From Paenibacillus sp. DMB20 (lineage in GTDB: Bacteria > Bacillota > Bacilli > Paenibacillales > Paenibacillaceae), in NCBI RefSeq assembly GCF_000987955.1, contig NZ_LAZU01000053.1, positions 124,001 through 188,000 of the forward strand: a stretch of 64,000 nt of DNA, given 5' to 3'. Below the pieces are notes generated by a model that saw only the letters and a program-made list of their open reading frames with translations, was not told where the DNA came from and made no database searches. Position 1 is the stretch's first letter. The number at the start of each line of letters is the position of its first letter. The position numbers and the translations under genes were made by a program. Positions 17,937 through 27,263 of the stretch are shown in pieces.

Positions 17937-18494
17937 CGTGAGAATAAACAGCTTGCGGGGCCGCGAGCTGTTTTCTTATCTTCCCGCCTATTATGAAACT
18001 TCGCGCGTGATGCAAGCGGATATGGACGCCAAGGGCAGCGAGCTGGATGCCCTTTATCAGGCGCTGAATGCGGCCGCAGACCAGTCTTTGTCCGTACGGC
18101 CACCTGGGGGTTGGACCAATGGGAAGCCGAGCTCGACATTCCCACGGACCGGACCAAGCCGATTGAGCAGCGGCGGGCCGTGCTGGAGTCGAAGCTGCGT
18201 GGTGCGGGGACCTTTACGGGACGTCTCGTCAAGAATGTCGCCGAGGCCTACGACGGCGGAACCGTTGACGTCTCTTTTCAACCGGAGGAATGGAGCTTTA
18301 CCGTCAAGTTTATCGATACTTTGGGGATTCCGCCCAATCTGGAGGATTTAAAGGCGGCGATTGAGGAGATTAAACCGGCGCATCTGGCGGTAAAGTATGC
18401 GTTTAACTATTTGCTCATTCGAGATATTCATGATGTGATGACCATCCATGAGATGGGACAGACTCCACTAGACAAATTTGCAGGAGGTGCTTAA
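17929..18494 (+). CDS. Tail/baseplate protein, XkdU-like, interrupted by a 1-base frameshift
   Basis: The first frame (from 17929) reads LRGRELFSYLPAYYETSRVM and LDALYQALNAAADQS, then turns nonsensical. The family sequence resumes one frame over as VRTATWGLDQWEAELDIP and continues to 18494 through DLKAAIEEIKPAHLAVKY. Comparison with the intact module A protein (ETATWALSRYEQELNVP) puts one missing base, probably a T, at 18088-18090. If real, the module A protein at 3314-3859 could complement it. Confidence 0.78.
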
Positions 18495-18495
18495 A

Positions 18496-19803
18496 TTGTC
18501 CAGTAATACACCAAATTTGGGATTGCTGAAAAAAGATCCGATGGTCGACGGTAATGAGACCTTTAATATTGAAACGATGCTGAACGACAACTGGGACAAG
18601 ATTGACGAGGCTGTAGGGCAAGTTAGAGAGGACTTGGGGAATGTAAACATCCCGGATGCATCCCTTACCACCAAGGGGAAAGTACAATTGTCTAATGCAA
18701 CGGACAGCACTGCAGAAAATGTGGCTGCAACGCCGAAAGCGGTAAAAGAGGCATATGACCGAGGCAGCGCGGGCGTAACGGCAGCGGCAGCGGCACAGTC
18801 GAAGGCAGATGCGGCAGAGACTCCAGCGGGTGCGCAGGCGAAGGCGAATGCTGCGGAGACGAATGCGAAAACTTATGCAGAGAATTATACCAAGCAAAAT
18901 TCGGCTCTGGTTGGGTGGAATAGCGTTAATGGCGGTGTCCGCACTGCCTTCAACATCTCTAGTCAGAACTTGAATTCTATCGTCAACACGGGGTTTTACG
19001 ATGGATTACAGATGTCCAATGCCCCAAAAGGCGAGACTGGGTGGTTCTTCGTTCAGGTGATCTCCCATAGCAATAATCCGGGGCAGTGGACGACCCAAAT
19101 CGCCTATGACTTTAATGCCGCGCATAGGACGTTTAGACGGACACAAACCAATGGCGCTTGGAGTGCATGGACGCAAATCGGCAATGCCTCGGTGAGTGAT
19201 GACCCCAATCATATAACTTACCACGTACCCAGCCAATACCCAACAGTCGCGGCGGCAGTGGAGGCTATACCGAAATTTAATGCGGGTCCCCGGACCATAT
19301 CCATCGCCCCGGACCATTACGACACTAGTGAACCAGAGCTTACTGGTTTTGCTGGTGGGGTGATCAGCATTAAGGGTCAGACCAATGCGCAGTACCCGGA
19401 CGGACCAACCTTCTCCCGCCCCATCAGGATCGTAAATAATAACTGTAGATTTACCCTTGCCGTCTTTAGGCTCGAAGGGAGTGCTAGGTTGGAAGTTCAG
19501 GATAACGGTAATTACACCTACATGTTCGACATCGTGAAGGTCGGGGGTGGTCAGGGGATAATAGTGGCTGGTGGTTTTGCCTCCATTGTATTCGGCGTCT
19601 TTGTGGGTTGCAGTACGGCAGTCACAGCGACCAACGGTGCATCAGTTGTTTGTAGGGGGAACGCCGGGAACAACAATACCGTTGGTTATAGTACGAGCGA
19701 GGCTACTATGTACGTCTCCTACAACTCAATGTCGGCCACCACGTTGAAATATACAGATAGTGGTGGTAGGATCTTCGAGGGTGCGCAACCAGCAGGAACA
19801 TAA
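18496..19803 (+). CDS. Tail fibre with beta-helix tip, module B
   Basis: 435 residues from TTG 18496, placed 7 bases after GGAGGT. Order: baseplate-anchor segment (SSNTPNLGLLKKDPMVDG, residues 1-50); tail-fibre repeat LTTKGKVQLSNATDSTAENVAATPKAV (~60-90); alanine-rich coiled coil (~98-130); knob-type domain with VNTGFYDGLQMSNAPKG and RRTQTNGAWSAW (~150-225); C-terminal region beginning YHVPSQYPTVAAAVEAIPKF that looks like a right-handed beta-helix (~240-435). This tip resembles pectate-lyase-type folds and may bind or cut a surface glycan. It is unrelated to the tip of the module A fibre. Confidence 0.84.
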   Translation: MSSNTPNLGLLKKDPMVDGNETFNIETMLNDNWDKIDEAVGQVREDLGNVNIPDASLTTKGKVQLSNATDSTAENVAATPKAVKEAYDRGSAGVTAAAAAQSKADAAETPAGAQAKANAAETNAKTYAENYTKQNSALVGWNSVNGGVRTAFNISSQNLNSIVNTGFYDGLQMSNAPKGETGWFFVQVISHSNNPGQWTTQIAYDFNAAHRTFRRTQTNGAWSAWTQIGNASVSDDPNHITYHVPSQYPTVAAAVEAIPKFNAGPRTISIAPDHYDTSEPELTGFAGGVISIKGQTNAQYPDGPTFSRPIRIVNNNCRFTLAVFRLEGSARLEVQDNGNYTYMFDIVKVGGGQGIIVAGGFASIVFGVFVGCSTAVTATNGASVVCRGNAGNNNTVGYSTSEATMYVSYNSMSATTLKYTDSGGRIFEGAQPAGT

Positions 19804-19818
19804 AAGGAGGTTGATGAT

Positions 19819-20193
19819 GTGGCTACAACATACGTGGTAGATAGGAAATCCCAGGTCGCAGGGGTGGTCCGGGATGTAATAGAAATAGGAGAGGATTACG
19901 CCTACGGTAGGGATTCATCGGTAATGGGCGTAGATATAAACGAAGCAAAAATAGTCGTTGTGAACACTGATTTGGAACTGGAGCAGGGTGACACCTTCCC
20001 GGACGAATATGGAGATGATATAAGTGATCAATTTAGAAAGGTAAATAAAGATATTCAGATTGATGAAATGAACACAACGATCGGAACCCTTTTACTGGAG
20101 AGTGCGAACGATAAGGCGACAATAGCATCCCTGGAGGAAACCGTGGGGACACTGTTACTCGAACTGGCTGCCCTGAAAGGAGGTGCAGAGTAA
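19819..20193 (+). CDS. Fibre-associated protein, XkdW-like
   Basis: 124 residues from GTG 19819, preceded by AAAAGGAGG. The N-terminal half is beta-like (ATTYVVDRKSQVAGVVRDVIE). The C-terminal half holds two related leucine-rich segments, TIGTLLLESANDKATIASLE and TVGTLLLELAALKGG, predicted to form a coiled coil. Position and coiled coil match 7074-7400. Function is unknown; a role in fibre assembly is inferred. The stop overlaps the next start (TAATG). Confidence 0.65.
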   Translation: MATTYVVDRKSQVAGVVRDVIEIGEDYAYGRDSSVMGVDINEAKIVVVNTDLELEQGDTFPDEYGDDISDQFRKVNKDIQIDEMNTTIGTLLLESANDKATIASLEETVGTLLLELAALKGGAE

Positions 20194-20333
20194 TGTGGTA
20201 TACGATCATCAAGCGCTACTACGACAACCAACATCCTCTATATAACAATGACAGCTTGAAGACCTTTGTCACCGCAAAAATGATTACATTAGAAGAATAC
20301 AAGAAAATCACAAACGTTGAATATTCAGCATAG
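20193..20333 (+). CDS. xkdX: XkdX-family small tail protein
   Basis: 46-residue ORF, ATG 20193 overlapping the previous stop, with AAAGGAGGTG upstream. WYTIIKRYYDNQHPLYNND and MITLEEYKKITN are characteristic of XkdX proteins: W near the start, YY, then an (I/L)T.E.YK.IT end. The function is unknown. A short terminator follows directly. Confidence 0.82.
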   Translation: MWYTIIKRYYDNQHPLYNNDSLKTFVTAKMITLEEYKKITNVEYSA

Positions 20334-20335
20334 TT

Positions 20336-20357
20336 CGCCGGAAGGCGTTTTTTTTTA
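20336..20357 (+). terminator. Terminator after the module B fibre genes
   Basis: CGCC-GGAA-GGCG followed by nine T. The stem is short but has a stable tetraloop and long T-run. It resembles the first terminator of module A at the same gene position. It separates fibre genes from the lysis genes, which may have read-through or their own promoter. Confidence 0.6.
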
Positions 20358-20412
20358 TGCCCTGGGGATCCCTGGGGCTTTATTTTTCAATTTTAGACAG
20401 GAGGGAAAAAGG

Positions 20413-20691
20413 ATGGACATCACTGCCGTCATCGCTTTATTGGCTGCTGTCAGTGGGATTGTGCTGGGCTGGATGGGCGGGGCGAGGGCGTTTAAACAGG
20501 AAGTTGCCCAAGAGGCCGGAGCGGATGCTTCGCTGCATACGGATGTGTCATACATCAAGCGGGGCATTGATAACATCCAGGTGGATCTCCGGCTGCAAGG
20601 CCAGCGGATGGATGGGTTGTCTGAAAGAATTACGAGGCTGGAAGAGTCGTCTAAGCAAGCGCACAAGCGGCTCGATAGACTGGAAGAATAA
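20413..20691 (+). CDS. XhlA-like membrane-anchored coiled-coil protein
   Basis: 92 residues. An N-terminal membrane segment (AVIALLAAVSGIVLGWMGGARAF) is followed by a coiled coil with VSYIKRGIDNIQVDLRLQGQ and ISERITRLEE-like heptads. XhlA-type proteins cooperate with a holin in lysis; here the membrane segment is at the N-terminus rather than the C-terminus, so this may be a functional analogue. The near-identical copy at 7611-7889 carries a stop codon. Confidence 0.7.
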   Translation: MDITAVIALLAAVSGIVLGWMGGARAFKQEVAQEAGADASLHTDVSYIKRGIDNIQVDLRLQGQRMDGLSERITRLEESSKQAHKRLDRLEE

Positions 20692-20726
20692 GATAAGGTA
20701 TAGGATCGCAAGAGGAGGAATGACCT

Positions 20727-20996
20727 ATGGAATGGAAGATGATTTTTGAACTGATCGATCCGCGGCTGCTGGCGGTTGTCGCTGCATGTTGGGTCGTCGG
20801 TTACATTTTGAAAAATACCCCTAAAATACCGGATTGGAGCATCGTGTACGTCGTCGTTGTTTTGGCGGTAGTCTTGACGTCGGGATTGCTGGGTTGGAGC
20901 ATAGAATCCTTAATACAAGGCATATTGGCCGGCGCATTTGCCGTATTCGGTCATCAGGCGGTCAAACAAGCGATAAAGGGAGCTGATGAAAAATGA
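20727..20996 (+). CDS. Phage holin
   Basis: 89 residues with three hydrophobic stretches: LLAVVAACWVVGYIL, WSIVYVVVVLAVVLTSGLLGW and IQGILAGAFAVFGHQAV, and a charged C-terminus (KQAIKGADEK). Size, topology and location just before the amidase gene identify a holin of the small three-helix class common in Bacillales phages. It should form the membrane lesion that releases particles. AAGAGGAGG precedes ATG 20727. The homologous start in module A is mutated to ATT. Confidence 0.85.
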   Translation: MEWKMIFELIDPRLLAVVAACWVVGYILKNTPKIPDWSIVYVVVVLAVVLTSGLLGWSIESLIQGILAGAFAVFGHQAVKQAIKGADEK

Positions 20997-21778
20997 AAAA
21001 GGTATGGATTGACGCAGGGCATGGCGGCAAGGACTCCGGTGCGGCAGCCAACGGGCTGCTGGAGAAGAACATCGCGCTGGCCTTGTCGCTGGGCGTCAAA
21101 ACGCGTCTGGAAGCCGGCTATGAAGATGTGCAGGTGCAACTGTCCCGATCCACGGATGTGTTCGTGGAACTGGCGGACCGGACGAATGCGGCCAACCGTG
21201 CCGGGGCCGACGTTTTGGTGTCCATCCACTGCAACGCGGGAGGAGGTTCCGGAGGCTTCGAATCCTATCGCTATAGTACTGCACAACCCGCGTCCTCGGC
21301 TTTGCAGAACGTCCTCCATGCCGAAATCATGGCGGCCCTAAAACCGTTCGGGGTCACGGACAGAGGAAAAAAAGCCAAAAATCTGCACATGGTCCGAGAG
21401 AGCCGAATGCCTGCCGTCCTGACCGAAAATCTGTTTATCGATGTCGCAGCCGATGCGAACTTGTTAAAGCAATCCAAAGTGATCGACGCCTTGGCGGACG
21501 GCCATGCTTCCGGCATTGCCAAGCATTTGGGCCTCAAGCGAAAAGACTCCGGAGAGCCAGGAAACGACCCGGTTCGCGATATTGACAAGGTGAGTCCCTG
21601 GGCGGCCGCAGCTTGGGAAAATGCGGTGAAAAACGGTTTTTTTGACGGAAAACGCCCTGGCGCGTCGATCACCCGAGAGGAGGCGGCTGTATTGGTCAGC
21701 CGGCTGCAGGACCATTTTTCCAAGCTCATGGCAACGAAATTGGAAAAGACAACGGGAGCAACGGATAAAGCAGAATGA
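20993..21778 (+). CDS. N-acetylmuramoyl-L-alanine amidase (endolysin, Amidase_3)
   Basis: 261 residues. The Amidase_3 domain (residues ~1-178) has the zinc ligands in IDAGHGG (His10), KNIAL-preceding Glu and SIHCNAG, and the catalytic glutamate in LTENLFID. The C-terminal ~70 residues read VSPWAAAAWENAVKNGFFDG and ITREEAAVLVSRLQ, an S-layer-homology-like cell wall anchor. It cleaves peptidoglycan stem peptides to lyse the host. Overlaps the holin by ATGA. Probably the endolysin for both tail modules. Confidence 0.92.
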   Translation: MKKVWIDAGHGGKDSGAAANGLLEKNIALALSLGVKTRLEAGYEDVQVQLSRSTDVFVELADRTNAANRAGADVLVSIHCNAGGGSGGFESYRYSTAQPASSALQNVLHAEIMAALKPFGVTDRGKKAKNLHMVRESRMPAVLTENLFIDVAADANLLKQSKVIDALADGHASGIAKHLGLKRKDSGEPGNDPVRDIDKVSPWAAAAWENAVKNGFFDGKRPGASITREEAAVLVSRLQDHFSKLMATKLEKTTGATDKAE

Positions 21779-21846
21779 TCCGCTCCGGAACATGGCTGAT
21801 GCCGCTCTTGCCTGCGAAACCCATCCGATTCGAAAGATCCCCGAAA

Positions 21847-21897
21847 CAAAGGTGGCTCCCGCCGTTCATTAGCAACGGAAGGAGCCAACTTTGTTTT
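21847..21897. terminator. Bidirectional terminator between endolysin and secreted esterase/lyase
   Basis: CAAAGGTGGCTCC pairs with GGAGCCAACTTTG (one mismatch), with an inner stem CCGTT/AACGG. T-rich sequence follows on both strands. The genes on either side converge. Confidence 0.8.
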
Positions 21898-21898
21898 G

Positions 21899-24800
21899 TT
21901 AAGGGACGGTCACCGTGCTAACCGTTTCGGATAGATTGCCGGCGTGGTCCGTGATGACATAGGTAACGGTGTAGATCCGTCCTTTTCCTCGCTTCGATTT
22001 TTCCGCGCGCAAGCGGAAATGGTCGTCGGGGGTTCCAAACTCCGCGTCCTGGATATCCGGTCCGGCCTTGCCTTTGCCTTGATCCATTTCGTTATCATCC
22101 CCTTGGTGTTCTTCAGGGGAGTTACTGCGATGACCAGGCTTGTTTTTTTCCTGTATGGCAATGGAGATGAGCCGAATGGAAGCCACCCCGGACCCTTCAT
22201 CCGCGGCGTCAAAAACAGCGCGGATATCGACCAGCTTGCGATTCGGCGCCTTAAGAACGGACGGTGTCAGTTTCACCTTCAGGACCGGAGCCGTTTTGTC
22301 GATCGTATTCACGACAGCGGTCATGGAGCCTTTATGGCCCGCCTCATCCACATATTCGAAGGTGAAGTTGCCGTTCTCCGTAAACCTGCGGGTCGGGGAC
22401 CCGCCGTTGTTGGTCACGGTAAACTTGCTGTCCGAGACAAGGGTGGCGTATACATCCTGGTTGGTGGGTCCGGTTAAGCTGTACTGGATGCTTGTGATGA
22501 TCCCCGAATAGGTAACGTCAGGGGAAGCCTTGAAATTAACCCCTTGGTTATCCAACACATTCCCATCCAGCTTGATCTCTTTGCCGGACTCAAGGTGAAT
22601 TCCGTTGCTGTTTCCCGTGATGATATTGTTCAAAATATGGACGTCGCGGGGTTCGCCCGCTCCGATGCCGCCGGCCTTTTCATCGCCTTGATCATACTCC
22701 AGAAGAATTCCCCAGTACCGCTCGGCAAGGTTGTTTTGGATGGTATTGTTCCGGATCACCGTACCCGGGCCGTTTAAAATGTTGATCCCTGCGGCATCCG
22801 GGATGTCCGACGTATTCTCGATAAGATTATGTTCGATGATCGTATCCGGCGTTCCCATCGACACGGTAATACCTTCCCGTGTATTGCGGATCGTGTTGTC
22901 GTGAATGTAATTTTTCGGTCCGGATTTGCTGTGGTTGCTTGGCGCGGTCCCGCCGGTATTGCCGAGCCCGATGCCAGCACCGTAAGGCATGTCTTCGATC
23001 CGGTTGCCGTGGATTTCGTTAAGGTATTCCAGTTCCCCGTGAAGATCGATGGCGTCCAGCCTCACGTTCCGGAATTGATTGTTCCGGATCACGTTATTAT
23101 GGGCAACGAATTGAATAAGCGTGCCATGCCGCAGATAAGGCCCCTCAAAGCTGGAATTCTCGACCAGGTTCCACCGGGTATCGTTGGCAAAGCCGTTGCG
23201 GTCCACTTTGGGGATGCCTTGAATGGACACGCCGTAGCCGGCGCCTCCGGGTCCCACGTCGGTCGCATTGCGAAAGGTCGTATTCCGCACGACGATATCA
23301 TGGCTGTTCTCGATCCGGATGCCCATCCGGCTGAATTTTTCGATGATAACCCCGTCAATGGTGATATTGTACGACGGAGCCTCGCCATAGTTGGCTGTCG
23401 TAATCATCATGTCGGGACCGCCGCCGTCCGGATTGTTGACCTTGTGATCGGTGGAATATTTGCCTTCCCAGGCCGAGGTCAGCGTCAGGTTCGAAATGAC
23501 AAGGTCATGCTGTTTGGCGGATTTGATCATGGAACTGTTTCTAACCTTGTTCAGCGAGGTCTTCAATATGGAGCCGCCTCGACTCTCTCCCCGGAGATTG
23601 ACCTCCGATTTTAACGTCAGGTTCGTCAATCCGTCCGGCGCGCTGTTCAAGTTATAAACGCCGTTTGGAAAATACACTTCGTCCCCGGGCTCCGCCTCGT
23701 CGATCGCCCTTTGGATGGCTTTACGGTCGTCGGTATCGTTATCCGCCGGATCCGCTCCATAGTCCACCACATTCAAGGTTCTTCCGTTGACGCCATGGGG
23801 CTGATGAACGAGATGGTCGCTGCCGTCGGCATTTTTCAAGCCGGGCTCGGTAAAAGGCTCCGTGCCATCCGGCGGTTTGGGCACAAAATCCGGGATCACG
23901 GCCACCGGAGTCTCTCCGCCTTCGAAAGGAGGATAGACGTGAACCTCGGTCAGGCTTGTATATAGGCTGCCGTCCGAATTGCCGCGGCCGATGATTCTCA
24001 AATAGCGGGCCTTCACGTCGGGTATATCAAAGGCCTGCATGGCCGTGGTTTTGCCGCTGCTGGTTCCGTTGAACCGGGGAGTCCAGGCGAGCCCGTCGTC
24101 CGACGTCTCGATATCGATGGTAGCGGACCTTGCATTGCCTTTGTAAAAAGCGATGCCCGCGTAGCCGATGTCCACCGGTTCCCCCAAATCGTATTGAATC
24201 CAGGGTCCCTCGCCGGCGGAAGACCAGCGTGTGTACAGATTGTTATCCAGGGTGTAATCTTCGATGTTGCCGTCGCTTCCGCTTGCGCTTACCGATTTCA
24301 CAGGCAGCGGCGTAAGCGGACCGGACAGGGTGGATACCGTCAAAGCCAGCGGAGCTGCGCTGATGTTGCCGGCTGCGTCAACCGCCTCCACTTTGTAGCG
24401 ATACTGCGTCTTCGGAGCAAGACTTTTCGCTTCATAACCGGTGGACCCGTCGCTGATGTCGGCGACAAGAGCATCGTTTTGGTACAGCCGGTACTTGGCA
24501 ACCTTTTGATTATCTTCCGCTTTCGGCCAAGCCAAGCGGACGTGATCCTCGTCGATGCCTGTCAGCGACAGCCGGCTTCCTTCAGGCCAGGAGGGAGGGG
24601 TCCGATCCTCGTTTGAATCGACGATTTGTTTGACGATAAGCTTCGGTCTCGGATTGCTTGTTCCGTTTGCTTCTTTGGAATACACATTGACGCTGATCCC
24701 CGCGCTGCCTGCATCCCCCAGAATAAAAGTGGATTTTTCCCGGGACAAGTTTCTTCTCACGTAATCCGTTACATCGACGCTGTAGAGGTCAGGCCGGCCT

Positions 24801-26908
24801 CCGTTGTTGGCTTCAACCGTAAAGGAGCCGAGGAACTCGGCCTCCGCCAAACTTTTAACGGGCGCGTTGTTCCAGGTTAATGAAGACTCTGTCCAGGCGT
24901 AATCCTGAATACCGTACACGGAGAGGGTGACGGGTGTATTGCTGGAGCCTTTTTTGGCTGAGACTTGAAATTCATACTGATAGGAAGGGTCGCTCAGCGA
25001 AGACGCGTCAAACTTGAAATAAACGTACTTTTTGCTTGAGGTTCCCGACGAAACGTTAAACAGCCCGGTGCTGGAGCCGCTGGCGGAATTCATGTTCGTG
25101 TCAGGCTTTGTGCTGTCGATCAACGCGTCGTCGCTCGACTCCAGGCTGCCGATCTCGACCGGGATTCCAGTTGGGTCCGTCGGCTTGTATTTGTCTTTGT
25201 ACAGGATCGGCGTCTTGACCTCCAGGTTCTTCACATGCTGTTCCATAAAAGCCCAAGCCTGCGTTTCGGCGATGGATTTGGCCTCTCCCGTAAAACCGTG
25301 TCCTTGACCGGGCACGATCTGAAAGTCCACGACCGGCACTCCTGCGGCCGTCAGCTGGTCGGCAAAAGTAACGCTGTCGGTATAGGGGATGACGGCGTCC
25401 GCGTCTCCGTGGCGAATCCAGAACGGCGGATCATCCGTCGAAGCATACGTTCCCGGCATCGCGAGCCTGGCCTGAACGGGAACGGACTTGGCGTTATGTC
25501 CGCCCAGCAGCTTGGTCACGGAACTGTAGCGGTCGGCAAAATCCGTCGTAAAATCGGCGGGGCCGTACCAATCGACGACCGCTTGCACTTTGGTGGAATA
25601 TTCCGGCCAACCTCCGATTCCCTCGATATCCGGTAAATTCACGGTATCCCCGGTATCCAGGGTGACGGTGTCCTCCATCGTCAGATCCCCTGTCGTTCCG
25701 AGCAGGGAAGCGAGATGCCCGCCCGCCGAGGTTCCCCACACGCCGATGCGGCTCGGATCGATATGATACCGGGCGGCATGGGCGCGAAGGTAGCGGATCG
25801 CCAGCTTCACGTCCTGGATCTGGGCCGGATAAGGCGCTTCGGGCGTCAAGCGGTAGCTTAAGGAGACGCCGATATAACCCCGCTTCAGCACGTAATTGCA
25901 TATGCTGCCCAAGGCGTTCTTGCGGCCCCCTTTATTCCATCCTCCGCCATGGATGTAAATCATGACGGGCATGGGCTTTGACGGCGGGGTGCTCGGGACG
26001 GCGATGGACGTATACAGATCACGGTCGCCCGCTTTGCCGATCAGCACATCTTCGTAAAGGGTAACGCCTTCAGGGACAGCAAAAGGCTCAGGTTCCGTTG
26101 GCGTCGGTACCGGCACGGGGTTTTCGGCAGGCGGGATGCCCGGTATGGCCTGGCCGGCTAACGAAAAGCTGTCGATATACATGTTGCCGTTCATGGGATC
26201 GCCGACCCGAAAGCGGATCCTCACGTTCGGATTGCTGTTCGCATCGGAGGGCAGCGTCCAGGTTTTAAGGGTGTTCGGTTCGCTTCGCGGTGCTTCGGCC
26301 GTTCCCGGAGGGAGCTTGAATTCCTCAAGCACGTTCCAGGTGGCGCCGCCGTCGGGAGACCAATCGACCACGATGCTGCCGCTCACATAGGATGAGGCTC
26401 TGATATAGTAGCTTACTTTGATGTTTCCGTAACCGGTCGTATTCACCGGCAAATAAACCGAGTCCGTCACATCGATTTTCATGAGATTGGGCGCGGAGGG
26501 CGCGCTGCTTGAAACGGAGGTCTTGGCTTTGCTGCCTCCTTCGCCGGTCTGGATCCAGGGCAGCGGCACGACGATTCCCCCGGTGGCACCGTAAGCCTCG
26601 GAATCAAAGTTATCGGAGAAGAACCCGATCTCTGGACCTTCCGGTTCCGGGAGGGGGGGTGCCAGGGACTTTTCATTTTCTCGAGAGGCGATGGCTGGGA
26701 TTTCGTCCTTCGAAGAAGCGGCGGCTGGAATTTCGGACATCCCCGGTAAGCTGCTCATAAGTCCGCCCTCGTGAAGCGGCGCGGCAGATTCAGCCTGCTG
26801 AAATTGCACGTCTGGTTCTGCCTGTATAGGCCCTAATGGACCGACAGCGCCGAATGGCATCAGCAGGCAAAGTGTTAAGCTGATCGTCTTTATCCACAGC
26901 TTTTTCAA
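21899..26908 (-). CDS. Secreted multidomain enzyme: alpha/beta-hydrolase esterase fused to beta-helix (pectate-lyase-like)
   Basis: 1669 residues. Signal peptide ~1-30 (LWIKTISLTLCLLMPFGA...QA). Residues ~90-255: beta-sandwich carbohydrate-binding-like domain. Residues ~285-565: esterase with oxyanion motif HGGGW (320-324), nucleophile GTSAGG (Ser394), likely Asp502 and His537. Residues ~585-762: DNRLRE-type domain (ESSLTWNNAP, NPRPKLIVKQ). Residues ~770-860: fibronectin type III. Residues ~868-992: F5/8 type C (discoidin) domain. Residues ~1045-1460: pectate-lyase-superfamily beta-helix (VVDYGADPADNDTDDRKAIQ, many NN.I.N turns). Then an Ig-like domain and a C-terminal domain with a charged insert. 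Probably deacetylates and cuts a plant polysaccharide, but the substrate cannot be read from sequence. Confidence 0.85.
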   Translation of the reverse strand: MKKLWIKTISLTLCLLMPFGAVGPLGPIQAEPDVQFQQAESAAPLHEGGLMSSLPGMSEIPAAASSKDEIPAIASRENEKSLAPPLPEPEGPEIGFFSDNFDSEAYGATGGIVVPLPWIQTGEGGSKAKTSVSSSAPSAPNLMKIDVTDSVYLPVNTTGYGNIKVSYYIRASSYVSGSIVVDWSPDGGATWNVLEEFKLPPGTAEAPRSEPNTLKTWTLPSDANSNPNVRIRFRVGDPMNGNMYIDSFSLAGQAIPGIPPAENPVPVPTPTEPEPFAVPEGVTLYEDVLIGKAGDRDLYTSIAVPSTPPSKPMPVMIYIHGGGWNKGGRKNALGSICNYVLKRGYIGVSLSYRLTPEAPYPAQIQDVKLAIRYLRAHAARYHIDPSRIGVWGTSAGGHLASLLGTTGDLTMEDTVTLDTGDTVNLPDIEGIGGWPEYSTKVQAVVDWYGPADFTTDFADRYSSVTKLLGGHNAKSVPVQARLAMPGTYASTDDPPFWIRHGDADAVIPYTDSVTFADQLTAAGVPVVDFQIVPGQGHGFTGEAKSIAETQAWAFMEQHVKNLEVKTPILYKDKYKPTDPTGIPVEIGSLESSDDALIDSTKPDTNMNSASGSSTGLFNVSSGTSSKKYVYFKFDASSLSDPSYQYEFQVSAKKGSSNTPVTLSVYGIQDYAWTESSLTWNNAPVKSLAEAEFLGSFTVEANNGGRPDLYSVDVTDYVRRNLSREKSTFILGDAGSAGISVNVYSKEANGTSNPRPKLIVKQIVDSNEDRTPPSWPEGSRLSLTGIDEDHVRLAWPKAEDNQKVAKYRLYQNDALVADISDGSTGYEAKSLAPKTQYRYKVEAVDAAGNISAAPLALTVSTLSGPLTPLPVKSVSASGSDGNIEDYTLDNNLYTRWSSAGEGPWIQYDLGEPVDIGYAGIAFYKGNARSATIDIETSDDGLAWTPRFNGTSSGKTTAMQAFDIPDVKARYLRIIGRGNSDGSLYTSLTEVHVYPPFEGGETPVAVIPDFVPKPPDGTEPFTEPGLKNADGSDHLVHQPHGVNGRTLNVVDYGADPADNDTDDRKAIQRAIDEAEPGDEVYFPNGVYNLNSAPDGLTNLTLKSEVNLRGESRGGSILKTSLNKVRNSSMIKSAKQHDLVISNLTLTSAWEGKYSTDHKVNNPDGGGPDMMITTANYGEAPSYNITIDGVIIEKFSRMGIRIENSHDIVVRNTTFRNATDVGPGGAGYGVSIQGIPKVDRNGFANDTRWNLVENSSFEGPYLRHGTLIQFVAHNNVIRNNQFRNVRLDAIDLHGELEYLNEIHGNRIEDMPYGAGIGLGNTGGTAPSNHSKSGPKNYIHDNTIRNTREGITVSMGTPDTIIEHNLIENTSDIPDAAGINILNGPGTVIRNNTIQNNLAERYWGILLEYDQGDEKAGGIGAGEPRDVHILNNIITGNSNGIHLESGKEIKLDGNVLDNQGVNFKASPDVTYSGIITSIQYSLTGPTNQDVYATLVSDSKFTVTNNGGSPTRRFTENGNFTFEYVDEAGHKGSMTAVVNTIDKTAPVLKVKLTPSVLKAPNRKLVDIRAVFDAADEGSGVASIRLISIAIQEKNKPGHRSNSPEEHQGDDNEMDQGKGKAGPDIQDAEFGTPDDHFRLRAEKSKRGKGRIYTVTYVITDHAGNLSETVSTVTVP

Positions 26909-27263
26909 TATTCATCCCCGCTTTCGTCAGATTTGTGGAAAGCTCCGGGAAGGTTGCAGTTCCCGGCATACGGTATGGTTTTCATGAGGATGGTAGGGGC
27001 GCTCGTTTTTTGCCCGCGTTCCTTGCAAAATGCCTAATGCGCGCTTCTTCCGGTGAGCGCCTGCTGCACTGAATGGCGGGAGGTCAGGCTCAAACAGATA
27101 TGCAAACTTAGGGGTGAAGATGCGTCAAGGAGAAGAAGGTCGCTTGGACATGATTCTATTGAATTTTTTACATCATACACTCCTTTTCAAAACTTATATC
27201 CCTCCTGAAAATGAGATAATTGCGATCGAAGCATGCCCCCTTTTCTTGAAATTGCGCATGAAA

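Noticed and set aside
1..21778. Complete prophage
   Set aside because: No integrase, repressor, terminase, portal or capsid gene is visible; the left flank remains unseen.
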